The notes under the pieces are model-generated. The model was not told the origin of the DNA and ran no database searches. It was given only the letters and a program-made list of their open reading frames with translations. Below are positions 38,431 to 48,000 of a stretch of DNA of 64,000 bases, piece by piece. Source of the stretch: Hydrogenothermus marinus. Lineage in GTDB: Bacteria; Aquificota; Aquificia; Aquificales; Hydrogenothermaceae. The stretch spans positions 308,578-372,577 of the forward strand of contig NZ_REFO01000011.1 in assembly GCF_003688665.1 (NCBI RefSeq). Direction: 5' to 3'. Position numbers and translations under genes: made by a program. Positions within the stretch are counted from its first letter, which is position 1. The number at the start of each line of letters is the position of its first letter.

Positions 38431-39091
38431 AATATCCTTTTTTAGATATTATTAAATGATCTAAAAGCTCAAATCCCATTTTTATTGATAAATCTTTAAT
38501 ATTTTCTGTGAAAGTAATATCCTCATCACTTGGACTACTATCTCCTTCTGGATGATTATGAACAAGAATTATTCCATAAGCATTACTTTTTATTGCATAA
38601 AAAAATATATCTCTTGGCTTTGCATTTAATCTATTTAAAGAACCTATTGCAATAGTTTCTTTTGCAAGAAGCTGATTTAAGGTGTTTGTATAAATTGCAA
38701 TAAGCTTTTCCTGTCTTTCATTTTTTAAATCTTTTACAAGCTCATAAACACTTTCAGGATTTGATAATTCTATTTTTTCTTCATTTTCAGATAATCTGTT
38801 GGAAAGTTCTATAATTGAAAGAATTTGAAGAGCTTTAGCTTTACCTATACCTTTTATTTTTAATAAATCTTCCAGTTTTATATTTTTTAGATTTTTAAAA
38901 CCAAACTTTTTTATAATCTTGTCTGCAAGACCAATTACATTTAAACCTTTTGTACCAGAACCTAAGGAAAGGGCTAAAAGCTCACTTTCAGAAAGTGAGC
39001 TTATTCCATATTTTAAAGCCTTTTCCCTTGGTAAAAGGTCTTCAGGTAAATCTTTTATCTTTCTTTTATAGATATATTTTTCAAATTTCAT
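38402..39091 (-). CDS. radC: RadC/MPN-domain protein
   Basis: 229 residues with an N-terminal UPF0758 helical region including a helix-hairpin-helix (LLKIKGIGKAKALQI near 75) and the JAB1/MPN metalloprotease-like motif ILVHNHPEGDSSPSDEDI (about 175-192). All zinc ligands (HxH and D) are present. Despite the name, a direct DNA repair role is not established. Its ATG follows directly on the stop of the upstream gene. Confidence 0.92.
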   Translation of the reverse strand: MKFEKYIYKRKIKDLPEDLLPREKALKYGISSLSESELLALSLGSGTKGLNVIGLADKIIKKFGFKNLKNIKLEDLLKIKGIGKAKALQILSIIELSNRLSENEEKIELSNPESVYELVKDLKNERQEKLIAIYTNTLNQLLAKETIAIGSLNRLNAKPRDIFFYAIKSNAYGIILVHNHPEGDSSPSDEDITFTENIKDLSIKMGFELLDHLIISKKGYFSFALEGII

Positions 39092-39571
39092 TTAATCTCT
39101 ATGCCAATAAACTCTTATATATTTCCATCCTTCAGGATATTGTAATTTTAAATCTCCTTTGTAAGCTTTATGTACTGCTTCTCCTATTCTTCTTGCAAGA
39201 TGTTCATAAGTTGTAGTAATGATAAGCTTTCCATCTTCTTCTTTTATCTCTATTATTCTTTCAAGAGGTCTGTATTTCATTTCTTCTTGTGCGACATTTC
39301 TTATAAGATGTGATATTTCTTCTATATGTTCTTGTAAAAATTTTCCTGAAAATTCAACAATTCCACCTTCATATTTTTCCTGAATTCTTCTACAAGCAGG
39401 GCATACTATTTCCTTTTTAGCTTCTGCTGGTGGTTTTTCCATCCATTCAAAAATACCATCATGGAAAACTACTCCACAAACTTTACAGATTGATGGATCT
39501 GGGTATTTTTCTTTTGTGAAATATGGATCATGAATATACTCTTTTAATAATCTATCTTTTCTGTTTGGCAT
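39092..39571 (-). CDS. BCAM0308-like zinc-ribbon protein
   Basis: 159 residues: NRKDRLLKEYIHDPYF at the start, then two CxxC pairs (CKVCGVVFHDG and CPACRRIQE) forming a zinc ribbon, and a C-terminal domain with TTTYEHLARRIGEAVHKAYKG that resembles an NMD3-like or KH-type RNA-binding fold. Members are annotated as BCAM0308 family; function is not established. It has a strong GGAGG site and is co-transcribed with radC. Confidence 0.7.
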   Translation of the reverse strand: MPNRKDRLLKEYIHDPYFTKEKYPDPSICKVCGVVFHDGIFEWMEKPPAEAKKEIVCPACRRIQEKYEGGIVEFSGKFLQEHIEEISHLIRNVAQEEMKYRPLERIIEIKEEDGKLIITTTYEHLARRIGEAVHKAYKGDLKLQYPEGWKYIRVYWHRD

Positions 39572-39602
39572 TTTAGATCCTCCATTTTTTATTTTTTTGT
39601 TG

Positions 39603-39634
39603 CTTTAATAATATAATGCTCAAAATTATTAAAG
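39603..39634. promoter_or_regulatory. Long inverted repeat upstream of the radC operon
   Basis: CTTTAATAAT and ATTATTAAAG form a perfect 10-base inverted repeat with a 12-base spacer, 32 bases before the start of the BCAM0308-like gene and 76 bases before the recombinase remnant. It could be an operator or an old recombination site; the sequence alone does not decide. Confidence 0.4.
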
Positions 39635-39709
39635 TAAAGTAAATAGCTTAATTTTGCATTTTTATTTAACTTAATTCTTAAAATCTTATTGTAAATTTTA
39701 AACATTTTT

Positions 39710-40065
39710 ATGTTAAAATTTCTTAAATTCAAAAGAAAACCTAAAAAATTAAAATCTTCAACAATAGCAAGGAAACTTGCATCTTTAAACTCTTTTTTTT
39801 TCAGTACTTAATAGACCTTGACTTAATCTCTTCATCACCAATAACTAAATCTCATAGACCTAAAATAAATAACAAAATACCATCTTCACTTACATATGAA
39901 GAAGTAAAGAGATTAATAGAAAAAACAGATTATCTTATGGATAGAGTAATAGTTAAACTATTTCTAACTACAGGACTTCGTTCTTCAGAACTGCTTGGTA
40001 TAAAAAGAGAAGATATAGTAATAGAAAGAGATGGAAAGATTTACAATATAGATTTTGTTTTATAA
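39710..40065 (+). pseudogene. Degraded XerC/D-like tyrosine recombinase
   Basis: Two frames together read as the N-terminal half of a phage-type integrase. Frame one (39710-39811) gives MLKFLKFKRKPKKLKSSTIA then RKLASLNSFFF, ending at a stop just after a T9 tract. The next frame continues YLIDLDLISSSP, then PSSLTYEEVKRLIEKTDYLMD and the box I element LFLTTGLRSSELLGIKREDI, stopping at 40065. The HxxR and Tyr part is absent. Frameshift and truncation show a dead mobile-element remnant. Beyond it, 40066-40136 holds only a short 18-codon frame. Confidence 0.75.
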
Positions 40066-40136
40066 AATTCTTAACGATTATGGAACTAAAAAAGTATTTA
40101 GAAAAGCTACTTGAATGGAATGTCAAAGAAAGCTAA

Positions 40137-41393
40137 TTATTGTATAAGCAATTGATAAATAGCATAAACAGTTAAAAATAATGTAATTAGGAAAGTAATA
40201 ATTAAAAACATATTATTAAATCTACCATTTTTAAAATCTCCCATAATTGTTTTATTATTTGCTAAGACAAAAATAATAGCTAATAAAAATGGCATTAATA
40301 TTCCATCTAAAACCTGAGAATAATAAAGAGCATCTACAACTGATATTGGAGAAACATCAATAATATCACCAAGAATTAAAGAACCTAAGAATACTAAATA
40401 AAATCCTTTTGCATCACTTACTTTATTTTCCATTCCAGCCCGCCATCTAAAAGCATCAGCTATAGCATATGCTGTTGAACCTGCAAGTACAGGTATTGCC
40501 AAAAATCCAGCTACAATTACTCCAATAGAAAAAAGCATAAAAGCATAATGATTACTTACAGGCTCTAAAACTTGTGCCAATTGGGTCATTGTTTGTATAT
40601 TTTCTTTTGTACCATATAAAACAATAGCACCACTTATTATTATGCAATAGGCTAAAATATTTGAGTAAATCATCCCTATTACAGTATCTAATTGGGCAAT
40701 TTTTGCTTGAACAACTGTATTTTTTTCTTCTTTTTCTTCAGATGCCTGCCAAAATAACATATAAGGAGATATAGTAGTTCCAAGCAATCCTAAAGCAGCA
40801 ATTATCCAAGCAGTATCTATATTTATATGAGGAATAAAAGTATTTTTTAAGATTAAACTAATATCTGGTTTAGCTAAAAAAACATTTATTATATATACAC
40901 TTAAAGATAAGCTAAGTATTATTAATACTTTTTTTACAACTTTATAAGAATGGTATATAACCAAGTAAGCAATAATTGCTGTAATAGGTATTAGAAAATA
41001 AATAGGTTTTTTATTTGTAATTATTCCAAAGATTGAAGCTAAAGCTTCTAAATCTGCTGCAATAGTTAAAATATTAGCAACTGCTAAAATTAAAATCATA
41101 AATATAGTCAATTTTTTAGAATAAAAAGCAGTTGTAAGTTCAGGAAGACTTTTTCCACTAACTAAAGCTATTTTTGTTATTGTGCTTTGGACAGCTATTA
41201 ACATCGGAGTAGATAAAAGCATAAGCCATAACTGAGTTAAACCTGTAGTAGCTCCAACAACCATATAAGTTACTATTCCAGCAGGGTCATCGCCAGCACT
41301 TCCTGTTATAATTCCGGGACCTAACTTTTTTATTCTTTCTCTATTTTTTTCTATATCTTTTTTTACTTTTTCTTTAAAAGAAGAATAATTCAA
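40137..41393 (-). CDS. NRAMP-related divalent metal transporter
   Basis: 418 residues with about eleven membrane helices in the LeuT-like fold of NRAMP proteins. The first substrate motif reads GSAGDDPAGIVTY where classical NRAMP has DPGN, and the sixth-helix MPH motif is replaced by GTTISPYMLFW. That places it among NRAMP-related transporters whose substrate may not be Mn or Fe. It is last in a minus-strand run after the frameshifted amidotransferase, 13 bases on. Confidence 0.8.
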   Translation of the reverse strand: MNYSSFKEKVKKDIEKNRERIKKLGPGIITGSAGDDPAGIVTYMVVGATTGLTQLWLMLLSTPMLIAVQSTITKIALVSGKSLPELTTAFYSKKLTIFMILILAVANILTIAADLEALASIFGIITNKKPIYFLIPITAIIAYLVIYHSYKVVKKVLIILSLSLSVYIINVFLAKPDISLILKNTFIPHINIDTAWIIAALGLLGTTISPYMLFWQASEEKEEKNTVVQAKIAQLDTVIGMIYSNILAYCIIISGAIVLYGTKENIQTMTQLAQVLEPVSNHYAFMLFSIGVIVAGFLAIPVLAGSTAYAIADAFRWRAGMENKVSDAKGFYLVFLGSLILGDIIDVSPISVVDALYYSQVLDGILMPFLLAIIFVLANNKTIMGDFKNGRFNNMFLIITFLITLFLTVYAIYQLLIQ

Positions 41394-41406
41394 AGTTTTT
41401 TATCCT

Positions 41407-42086
41407 TTAGATTTTTTCTAAATTATTCAGTACAGAATAAAGTTGATATTTAATTACTGTGAAGTAATCTTTTTTTGAAAGCATTTCTTCTGGAGTTTGT
41501 GTAAGTTCTTCATTAGAGTTTTTAATTAGATTTTCAACTGCTTTTTCATTTACTTCTAAATGAAATTGTAAAGCTACAACTTTTCCATTATTAAACTCAA
41601 ATGCCTGATTTGATGTTGCTTCATTATAAGCAGTTCTTATAGCTCCATTTGGAATGTCAAAAGTATCTCCATGCCAATGGAAAGGCATAAATTCTGCAGT
41701 AAATCTTTAAATATATTAGATTTTTTACCTTCATCTGTTAGATAAACAGGATACCAACCAATCTCTTTTTCCTTATTTTTATAAACTTTAGAACCAAGTA
41801 CTTCTGCTATCAATTGAGCACCAAGACATATACCAACTACTTTTTTATTTAACTTTATAGCATTTTCAATAAAAATTTTTTCTCTTTTTAAAAATGGATA
41901 TTTATTTTCATCAGAAACACTCATAGGGCCACCCATAATCACAAGCATATCAAAAGAAGAAAAATCAGGGAAAGGTTGATTTTTATACAAATAGGTTCCC
42001 TTAAATAAATGTCCTTTTTCTTTAGCCCAATTTTCAATATTTGCAGGGGTTTCAAATGGTACATGTTGGAAATAATGGATTCTCAT
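41407..42086 (-). pseudogene. Class I glutamine amidotransferase, frameshifted
   Basis: Glutaminase domain of the GMP synthase type, usually about 225-235 residues. The first frame (42086 down to the shift) has MRIHYFQHVPFETPANI, LVIMGGPMSVSD and the nucleophile elbow VGICLGAQLIAEVLG. The second frame has MPFHWHGDTFDIP and the His-Glu pair in VALQFHLEVN. One base is missing at about 41698-41705, where GATTTACTGCAG should continue as ACTGCAGAA. All three catalytic residues are otherwise intact, so this is a recent mutation or a sequence error. It overlaps mscS by 4 bases. Confidence 0.8.
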
Positions 42087-43177
42087 TTTTCCTCACTTTT
42101 TATTTTAAAAGTAGCCTCATTCTCAAAATAAATAGATCTACTTGGAAATGCGAAAGATGAGCCATTTTTTTCTACTATTTCCATAATTTTAAACTGGATC
42201 TCCTCTTTTATTCTAAGGTACTCAAGCCATTGTGCAGTATTTGTATAAAAATAAATAAAAATATCAAGAGAACTATCCCCAAATCTATCAAAATAGATAG
42301 CTATAGTTTGATCTTTAGCAACTTCTGGATGATTGTTAATTAAATCTCTTATATCATTTACAATTTTATTTAAAGTTTCACTTGAAGTAGAATAAACTAC
42401 TCCTATATACATTTTAACCCTTCTAACATTTCTCCTTGAAAAATTTATTACAGAGTTTGTAGCTATATAATTATTAGGAACAGTAACTAAACCTTTATCA
42501 AAAGTTCTGATTTTAGTTGTTCTTATTCCTATATCTTCTACAATACCTTCAATATCTCCAATCTGAACCCAATCTCCTATTTTCATAGATTTGTCTGCCA
42601 AAATTGAAAGACCACCAAAAAAGTTTGCTAAAGTGTCTTTTGCTGCTAAAGCTACTGCAAGACCACCAATACCAAGAGAAGCTATTAAGGTACTTACATT
42701 TATTCCCCATTCTTGCAAAATAGCAACTATACCAAGGATAATAACAAAAAGTTTTGATAATTTAATTATTAAAGAAGCTATTTCCTTAGATAAATCTTTA
42801 CCAAATTTTTCGGTAAATTTATAAACTTCAGGGGAAAAAACATTTACTAAATTATAGAAAATCCAGAAAATATCAAAAATGAATAAAGATTTTATTAGAT
42901 GACTAACTATATCTGCTTTTATATTAAGAATAGTTAGAGCTATCCAAAGGCCTATTATTATAAATAAAAAATTTAAAGGAGAAATAATTATGCTGAGAAT
43001 TTTATCATCTACTTCTGTTTTTGTTTTGGATACTATTTTTTCAAAGGTTTTTGCAATAGTTAAAGAAAATACTTTTCTTAATATAATAAACAAAAAGAAT
43101 ATTGTTAAAGCTAAAGCCCATTTGTACAAAGGAATTCCAAATATAACATGTTGTAAGAGTTCTTTTATTTCTTGCAT
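42083..43177 (-). CDS. Small-conductance mechanosensitive channel (MscS family)
   Basis: 364 residues with about four or five membrane helices and the MscS pore and beta domain: SLGIGGLAVALAAKDTLANFFGG (TM3-like, Ala/Gly packed), ILADKSMKIGDWVQIGDIEG and TFDKGLVTVPNNYIATNSV. It opens under hypoosmotic stress to release solutes. Full length with a C-terminal alpha/beta domain. Start is preceded by an AGAGGGT site. Confidence 0.92.
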   Translation of the reverse strand: MQEIKELLQHVIFGIPLYKWALALTIFFLFIILRKVFSLTIAKTFEKIVSKTKTEVDDKILSIIISPLNFLFIIIGLWIALTILNIKADIVSHLIKSLFIFDIFWIFYNLVNVFSPEVYKFTEKFGKDLSKEIASLIIKLSKLFVIILGIVAILQEWGINVSTLIASLGIGGLAVALAAKDTLANFFGGLSILADKSMKIGDWVQIGDIEGIVEDIGIRTTKIRTFDKGLVTVPNNYIATNSVINFSRRNVRRVKMYIGVVYSTSSETLNKIVNDIRDLINNHPEVAKDQTIAIYFDRFGDSSLDIFIYFYTNTAQWLEYLRIKEEIQFKIMEIVEKNGSSFAFPSRSIYFENEATFKIKSEEK

Positions 43178-43290
43178 TTTATACCCTCTTTATTTTTTTT
43201 ATAGTTTAACAAAATTTTAGCATATACCTACTCATAGAATAAAATGCAAGTTATAATATATACTATCTTTGAAAAAGAGAGGTCTTAAAG

Positions 43291-44760
43291 ATGAGCTTAA
43301 TAATACATAATACTTTAACAGGAAAAGAAGAAGAGTTTGTTCCTATAGAGCCAGGAAAAGTAAGAATTTATGTATGTGGTGTTACAACTTATGATGTAAA
43401 TCATGTAGGACATGGTAGAAGTTTAATAGTTTTTGATATGATAAGAAGATATTTAAGATACTTAGGATATGAAGTGAAATTTGTAAGAAATTTTACAGAT
43501 GTAGATGACAAAATAATAAATAGAGCAAAAAATGAATGTGTTCCTTTTACAGTTATTTCAGATAGATATATAAAATCTTATTTTGAAGATGCAGAAAACT
43601 TTAAAATTGAACCTGCTGATATAGAACCCAGAGTTACAACTCATATTCCAGATATTATTGATTTAATAAAAAAATTGGTAGAAAAAGGATACGCTTACGA
43701 AGTAGAAGGAGATGTATATTTTTCTGTTAGAAAATTTAAAGATTATGGAAAATTATCCAAAAGAAGTATTGACGAGCTTTTAGCTGGTGCAAGAGTAGAG
43801 CCAGGAGATAAGAAAAAAGATCCTTTAGATTTTGCTTTATGGAAAGCAGCAAAAGCAGGGGAACCTTCTTGGGATAGTCCATGGGGAAAAGGTCGTCCAG
43901 GTTGGCATACAGAATGTACTGCCATGATTTTTAAACATTTAGGTGAAACTATTGATATACATGGTGGTGGACTTGATTTAACATTCCCTCATCATGAGAA
44001 TGAGCTTGCTCAAGCAGAAGCAATAACAGAAAAGCCTTTTGCAAAATACTGGATACATAATGGTCTTGTAACTGTTAATGGTCAAAAAATGTCTAAATCC
44101 TTAGGAAATTATATTACTTTAAAAGAGATTTACAGCAAATATCATCCAGATATTTTAAGACTTTTAGTTTTATCTGTTCATTATAGAAGTCCCCTTGATT
44201 TTTCTTGGGAAAAATTAGAAGAGACAAAAAAAGCTTATGAAAGATTAAAAAATGCAATAGAAGAGTATGAAATACTTGAAAAACTTCCAATAAATCCTGA
44301 TTTTGAAGATGATTTATATGAGGATATAGCAAAAGCAGAGCAATCTTTTTATAGAGCAATGAGTGAAGATTTTAATACACCAGAAGCTCTTGCTTCGTTG
44401 TTTGGTCTTGTAAGAGAAATGAATATTTTAAAAGATAAAGCAGTAAAAGAAGGTGGAATTTCTTCAAAAGCTCTAAAATCTTATAAAGAAGCAGCAGATA
44501 CTATTTACAATATTGCAAGAGATATTTTTGGATTTTTTGATAGTTTAAAACCATGTATTGAAGTTGAAGAAATTAAAAATATAGAAAAAGAAAAATCTTT
44601 TATAGATGAAGAACTTATTCAACTTCTAATTGATATAAGAAACAAAGCAAGAAAAGATAAAAACTTCCAACTTGCAGATTATATAAGAGATTCTTTAAAA
44701 GAAAAAGGTATAATCCTTGAGGACACTCCTGTTGGAACAAAGTGGAAAAAAGAATTATAG
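43291..44760 (+). CDS. cysS: Cysteinyl-tRNA synthetase
   Basis: Class I synthetase for tRNA(Cys). The 489 residues have [18 protein letters not shown] (zinc Cys and HIGH-type motif), [31 protein letters not shown] with further zinc ligands, [12 protein letters not shown] near 270 and a DALR-type C-terminal domain. Normal length. Spacer of 113 bases to divergent mscS includes a TATAAT at 43252-43257. Confidence 0.97.
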   Translation: MSLIIHNTLTGKEEEFVPIEPGKVRIYVCGVTTYDVNHVGHGRSLIVFDMIRRYLRYLGYEVKFVRNFTDVDDKIINRAKNECVPFTVISDRYIKSYFEDAENFKIEPADIEPRVTTHIPDIIDLIKKLVEKGYAYEVEGDVYFSVRKFKDYGKLSKRSIDELLAGARVEPGDKKKDPLDFALWKAAKAGEPSWDSPWGKGRPGWHTECTAMIFKHLGETIDIHGGGLDLTFPHHENELAQAEAITEKPFAKYWIHNGLVTVNGQKMSKSLGNYITLKEIYSKYHPDILRLLVLSVHYRSPLDFSWEKLEETKKAYERLKNAIEEYEILEKLPINPDFEDDLYEDIAKAEQSFYRAMSEDFNTPEALASLFGLVREMNILKDKAVKEGGISSKALKSYKEAADTIYNIARDIFGFFDSLKPCIEVEEIKNIEKEKSFIDEELIQLLIDIRNKARKDKNFQLADYIRDSLKEKGIILEDTPVGTKWKKEL

Positions 44761-44778
44761 TTAGATTTTTGTTAAAAT

Positions 44779-44803
44779 GCTGGTATGTAGTAACCATACC
44801 AGC
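44779..44803. terminator. Hairpin between convergent cysS and infB
   Basis: GCTGGTATG (44779-44787) and CATACCAGC (44795-44803) form a 9-bp stem with a 7-base loop. T-rich sequence follows only weakly on either side, so it may serve both genes but is not a textbook terminator. Confidence 0.6.
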
Positions 44804-44811
44804 TTATTAGT

Positions 44812-47469
44812 TTATCCTTCTCTTTGAATTTCTTCTAATTCGTAAGCTTCTATAACATCTCCAGGTTTAATATCGTTAAAATCTTTCAACATTAAACCAC
44901 ATTCAAAGCCTTTTGCTACTTCTTTTACATCATCTTTAAATCTTTTTAATGATATTATCTCTCCGTCATATATAACAACACCTTGTCTTAAAAGTCTTGC
45001 TTTTGCATTTCTTTTTATTACTCCATCTGTAACATAGCAACCTGCTACTGTACCTGCACCTTTTACTTTAAATATAGCTTTAACATCACAAAGGCCTAAA
45101 ACTTTTTCTTCGTATTCTGGCTCTAACATACCTTTAAGAGCTTTTTCAAGATCTTCTATAATGTCATAAATAATTCCATATGTTTTTATCTGAACCCCTT
45201 CTTCTTCTGCAGCATTTCTTGCAGTTGCATCAGGTCTAACATTAAATCCTATTATTATTGCATCAGAAGCTGCAGCAAGCATTACATCACTTTCTGTAAT
45301 TCCACCAAGCCCTGCATGAATTATATTTATAGAAACATCTTCAAATTTTTCAGAAAGTTCTTCTAAGGTTTTCTTAATAGCTTCTAAAGATCCTTGAACA
45401 TCTGCTTTTATAATTACATTTATTTCTTTTGCACCTTCTAAAGCTTCAAGACGAAGTCTTGCTTTTTTGGCAAGTAGTTGTTCTTCATATTTTTGTTTTC
45501 TTTGTTCTGCTAATGTTCTTGCATCTTTCTCTGATTTCATAACTACAAATCCATCACCAGATTGAGGTACTTCTTGAAAGCCTAAAATTTCTACAGGCGT
45601 TCCTGGCATAGCTTCTTTCACATTTTTTCCTCTTTCATCAAACATAGCTCTTACTTTTCCCCAAGTCATACCTGCTACAAAATAATCACCTATTTTTAAT
45701 GTTCCATTTTGAACTAATACTGTAGCAACAGGTCCTCTCTGTTTATCTAATTTAGATTCAATTATAGTTCCTACTGCAGGTTTATTAGGATTTGCTTTTA
45801 AATCTAATATTTCTGAAACTAAAAGTATATTTTCAAGCAATTCATCTAAGTTTTGTCCTGTTTTAGCAGAAACAGGAACCATGATAGTATCTCCACCCCA
45901 TTCTTCTGGTATTAGTTCATATTGTGAAAGTTCTCTTTTTACTCTTTCTGGATCTGCACCTGGTTTATCTATTTTATTAATAGCTACAACTATTGGAAGT
46001 TCTGCACTTTTTGCATGATTTATAGCTTCAACTGTTTGCGGTCTAACACCATCATCTGCAGCTACCACTAATACTGCCACATCAGCAACTTTTGAACCTC
46101 TTGCTCTTAATGTTGTAAATGCTTCATGTCCTGGGGTATCTAAAAATGTAATTTCTTTTCCATTTTTAAGCTTTATTTTATACGCACCAATATGTTGAGT
46201 AATACCGCCTTTTTCTCTTGCTGCAACATCTGTTTTTCTAATTGTATCTAAAAGAGTAGTTTTTCCATGGTCAACGTGACCCATAACAACAACTACCGGT
46301 GGTCTTTCTACTAAATTTTCTTTATCTTCTTCTTCTAATTGAGTTTCTATTTTACTTTCTACCACTTCTTCTTCAGATTTTAGTTCAGCTAAAAATCCAT
46401 GTTCTTCTGCTATTTCCATTGCAATTTCTGGATCTATTGTTTGATTTACTGTTGCTAATATACCTTTTTTTAATAAATCTGCCATTATTGTGTTTACTGG
46501 TAAATCTAATAAATCTGCAAGTTCTCTAACAGTTATAAGTTCTGGTATTTCTACTATTTTTAAATCTTCTTCTTTTTCTTCTATTTCTTCCTTTTTAACT
46601 TTTTCTTCCTTTTTCTTTTTCTTTCTTTTCTTTTTCTTATTACTTACTTCCATAAGTTTTCTTAAGGCTTCAAGTTCTTCTTTTTCTCTTTTTCTTTCTT
46701 GTATTTCTTCTTTAGTAAGTTCTTTTCCTACTTCTGTTTTTTCTTTGGAAACAACTTCTTCAACTTTTTCTTCTTTTTTCTCTTTTTCTTTATGTTTAGC
46801 TTTTTCTGGTTTTTCTTTAATTTTTGATTTTTCTTTTACAAATTTTTCTTTTTTCTTTTTTTGTTCTTCTTTAGTTTCTTCTTTTTCCTTTAGTTTTTCC
46901 TCTATTATAGTTTTTTCTTCAATTTTTGGTTTTTCTTTTTTTTCTTTTTCCTGAACTTCTTTTACTTCTTTTTTTACTTCTTCTTTTTTCTCTTGAATTT
47001 TCTCTTCTCTTTCTTGAATTTCTTTTTTTTCTTCAATTTTTTGTGCAATAAATTTTTTCTTTCTTTTTTTCTTCTCTTCTTCTTTTTTTCTTTCTTCTTC
47101 TCTCTTTCTTTCTAATTCTTTTAGAGCTTCTTTTACTTTTTTAACAGTAGCTTTATCTATTACAGTGAAATTAGAAATTTCCCCTTTGAAATCTATCATC
47201 TTTAAAGCTTCTGCAATATCTTCAAAAGATACATTTAATTGATGGGTCAAGTCAAAAAGTTTTATACCTTCTTCTTTTTCTTCTACAACTTCCTCTTCTA
47301 TTTCTTCTTCTTGTCCATATGTCATTCTAAGTATATCTGCTATCTCTTCTTCAATTTTTACATTTGATTTTTTTATAGATTTACCTGTAATATTTTCTAT
47401 TTCTTCTGCTAAAGTTTTCCAATCTACATTTAATTCCTTAGCTAAATCAGATAATTTTATTTTGGACAA
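44812..47469 (-). CDS. infB: Translation initiation factor IF-2
   Basis: GTPase bringing fMet-tRNA to the 30S subunit. The 885 residues begin with IF2-N elements ([18 protein letters not shown]), a long Glu/Lys-rich charged linker (about 120-300), a second IF2-N unit ([20 protein letters not shown]) and the G domain: [47 protein letters not shown], then domains II-IV. Long open frames on the opposite strand here are artefacts of the purine-rich linker. It follows ylxQ by 13 bases. Confidence 0.97.
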   Translation of the reverse strand: MSKIKLSDLAKELNVDWKTLAEEIENITGKSIKKSNVKIEEEIADILRMTYGQEEEIEEEVVEEKEEGIKLFDLTHQLNVSFEDIAEALKMIDFKGEISNFTVIDKATVKKVKEALKELERKREEERKKEEEKKKRKKKFIAQKIEEKKEIQEREEKIQEKKEEVKKEVKEVQEKEKKEKPKIEEKTIIEEKLKEKEETKEEQKKKKEKFVKEKSKIKEKPEKAKHKEKEKKEEKVEEVVSKEKTEVGKELTKEEIQERKREKEELEALRKLMEVSNKKKKRKKKKKEEKVKKEEIEEKEEDLKIVEIPELITVRELADLLDLPVNTIMADLLKKGILATVNQTIDPEIAMEIAEEHGFLAELKSEEEVVESKIETQLEEEDKENLVERPPVVVVMGHVDHGKTTLLDTIRKTDVAAREKGGITQHIGAYKIKLKNGKEITFLDTPGHEAFTTLRARGSKVADVAVLVVAADDGVRPQTVEAINHAKSAELPIVVAINKIDKPGADPERVKRELSQYELIPEEWGGDTIMVPVSAKTGQNLDELLENILLVSEILDLKANPNKPAVGTIIESKLDKQRGPVATVLVQNGTLKIGDYFVAGMTWGKVRAMFDERGKNVKEAMPGTPVEILGFQEVPQSGDGFVVMKSEKDARTLAEQRKQKYEEQLLAKKARLRLEALEGAKEINVIIKADVQGSLEAIKKTLEELSEKFEDVSINIIHAGLGGITESDVMLAAASDAIIIGFNVRPDATARNAAEEEGVQIKTYGIIYDIIEDLEKALKGMLEPEYEEKVLGLCDVKAIFKVKGAGTVAGCYVTDGVIKRNAKARLLRQGVVIYDGEIISLKRFKDDVKEVAKGFECGLMLKDFNDIKPGDVIEAYELEEIQREG

Positions 47470-47482
47470 TTACTGCTACCTC

Positions 47483-48000
47483 CTAATTTAAAAGCTGTAA
47501 AGCCTTTTGTAACGAATCTTTTAATTTTAAACCATATTTATTTTCTGGAATAAATATAATACCAACTTCTTTTTTTCCAATCATATTACCAAGTTCTTCT
47601 TTAGTAAATATTTCAAAATAATCACCTTCATATTTATATAATATGTTTCTTTTTGTTCTTTTTGAAATATCTTTTGCGATAATTAAAAATCCTTTTTCTC
47701 CTTTTTTTAAACTCTTTAATGTATCATCATATCCTATTTTTATCAATCTTCCTTTCCAGCCTATCTGAATTAAACTTCTTATATTTTTTAAAATATCTTC
47801 TTTTACTTTCATTTTATCTATATTTAAATTTTTTAAAGCTTTATCTTTTTTTAAAAAACATTCAGGGCAGATATAAAATCCTCTACCACCTTTTTTATAT
47901 AAAAAATCAAACTCTTTACTTTTTTTTACAAATCTTAAAAGCTCATTTTTAAAGCTTTTTTTTTACATAAAATACATGTTCTTATAGGCTTATTTTTCAA
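47483..48000 (-). CDS. Fused YlxR (DUF448) - YlxQ (L7Ae-like) RNA-binding protein, frame broken at an A9 tract
   Basis: The YlxR part starts at TTG 48000 inside the nusA end, with AAAGG upstream: MKNKPIRTCILCKKK. At the minus-strand A9 tract (47964-47956) the frame must gain one base to continue as SFKNELLRFVKKSKEFDF, KKGGRGFYICPECFLKKD. That second frame has no stop before the ATG at 47812 and runs straight into the L7Ae-like YlxQ part (MKVKEDILKNIRSLIQIGWK, ending QKALQLLN). With A10 the whole is a single 172-residue fusion. Fused YlxR-L7Ae proteins are known in Alphaproteobacteria. Loss of one A, an assembly error or transcriptional slippage could explain it; YlxQ alone may also be made from 47812. 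Confidence 0.75.

Noticed and set aside
40081..40137. 18-codon frame MELKKYLEKLLEWNVKES after the recombinase remnant
   Set aside because: Too short, no ribosome site; probably more debris.
41637..41688. Two overlapping separate amidotransferase genes
   Set aside because: Each half lacks part of the catalytic triad; together they make one complete domain, so one frameshifted gene is the better reading.
46299..46954. Long plus-strand open frames rich in Ser/Phe/Leu opposite infB
   Set aside because: They are mirror images of the Glu/Lys-rich linker of IF-2; no ribosome sites and no recognisable domains.
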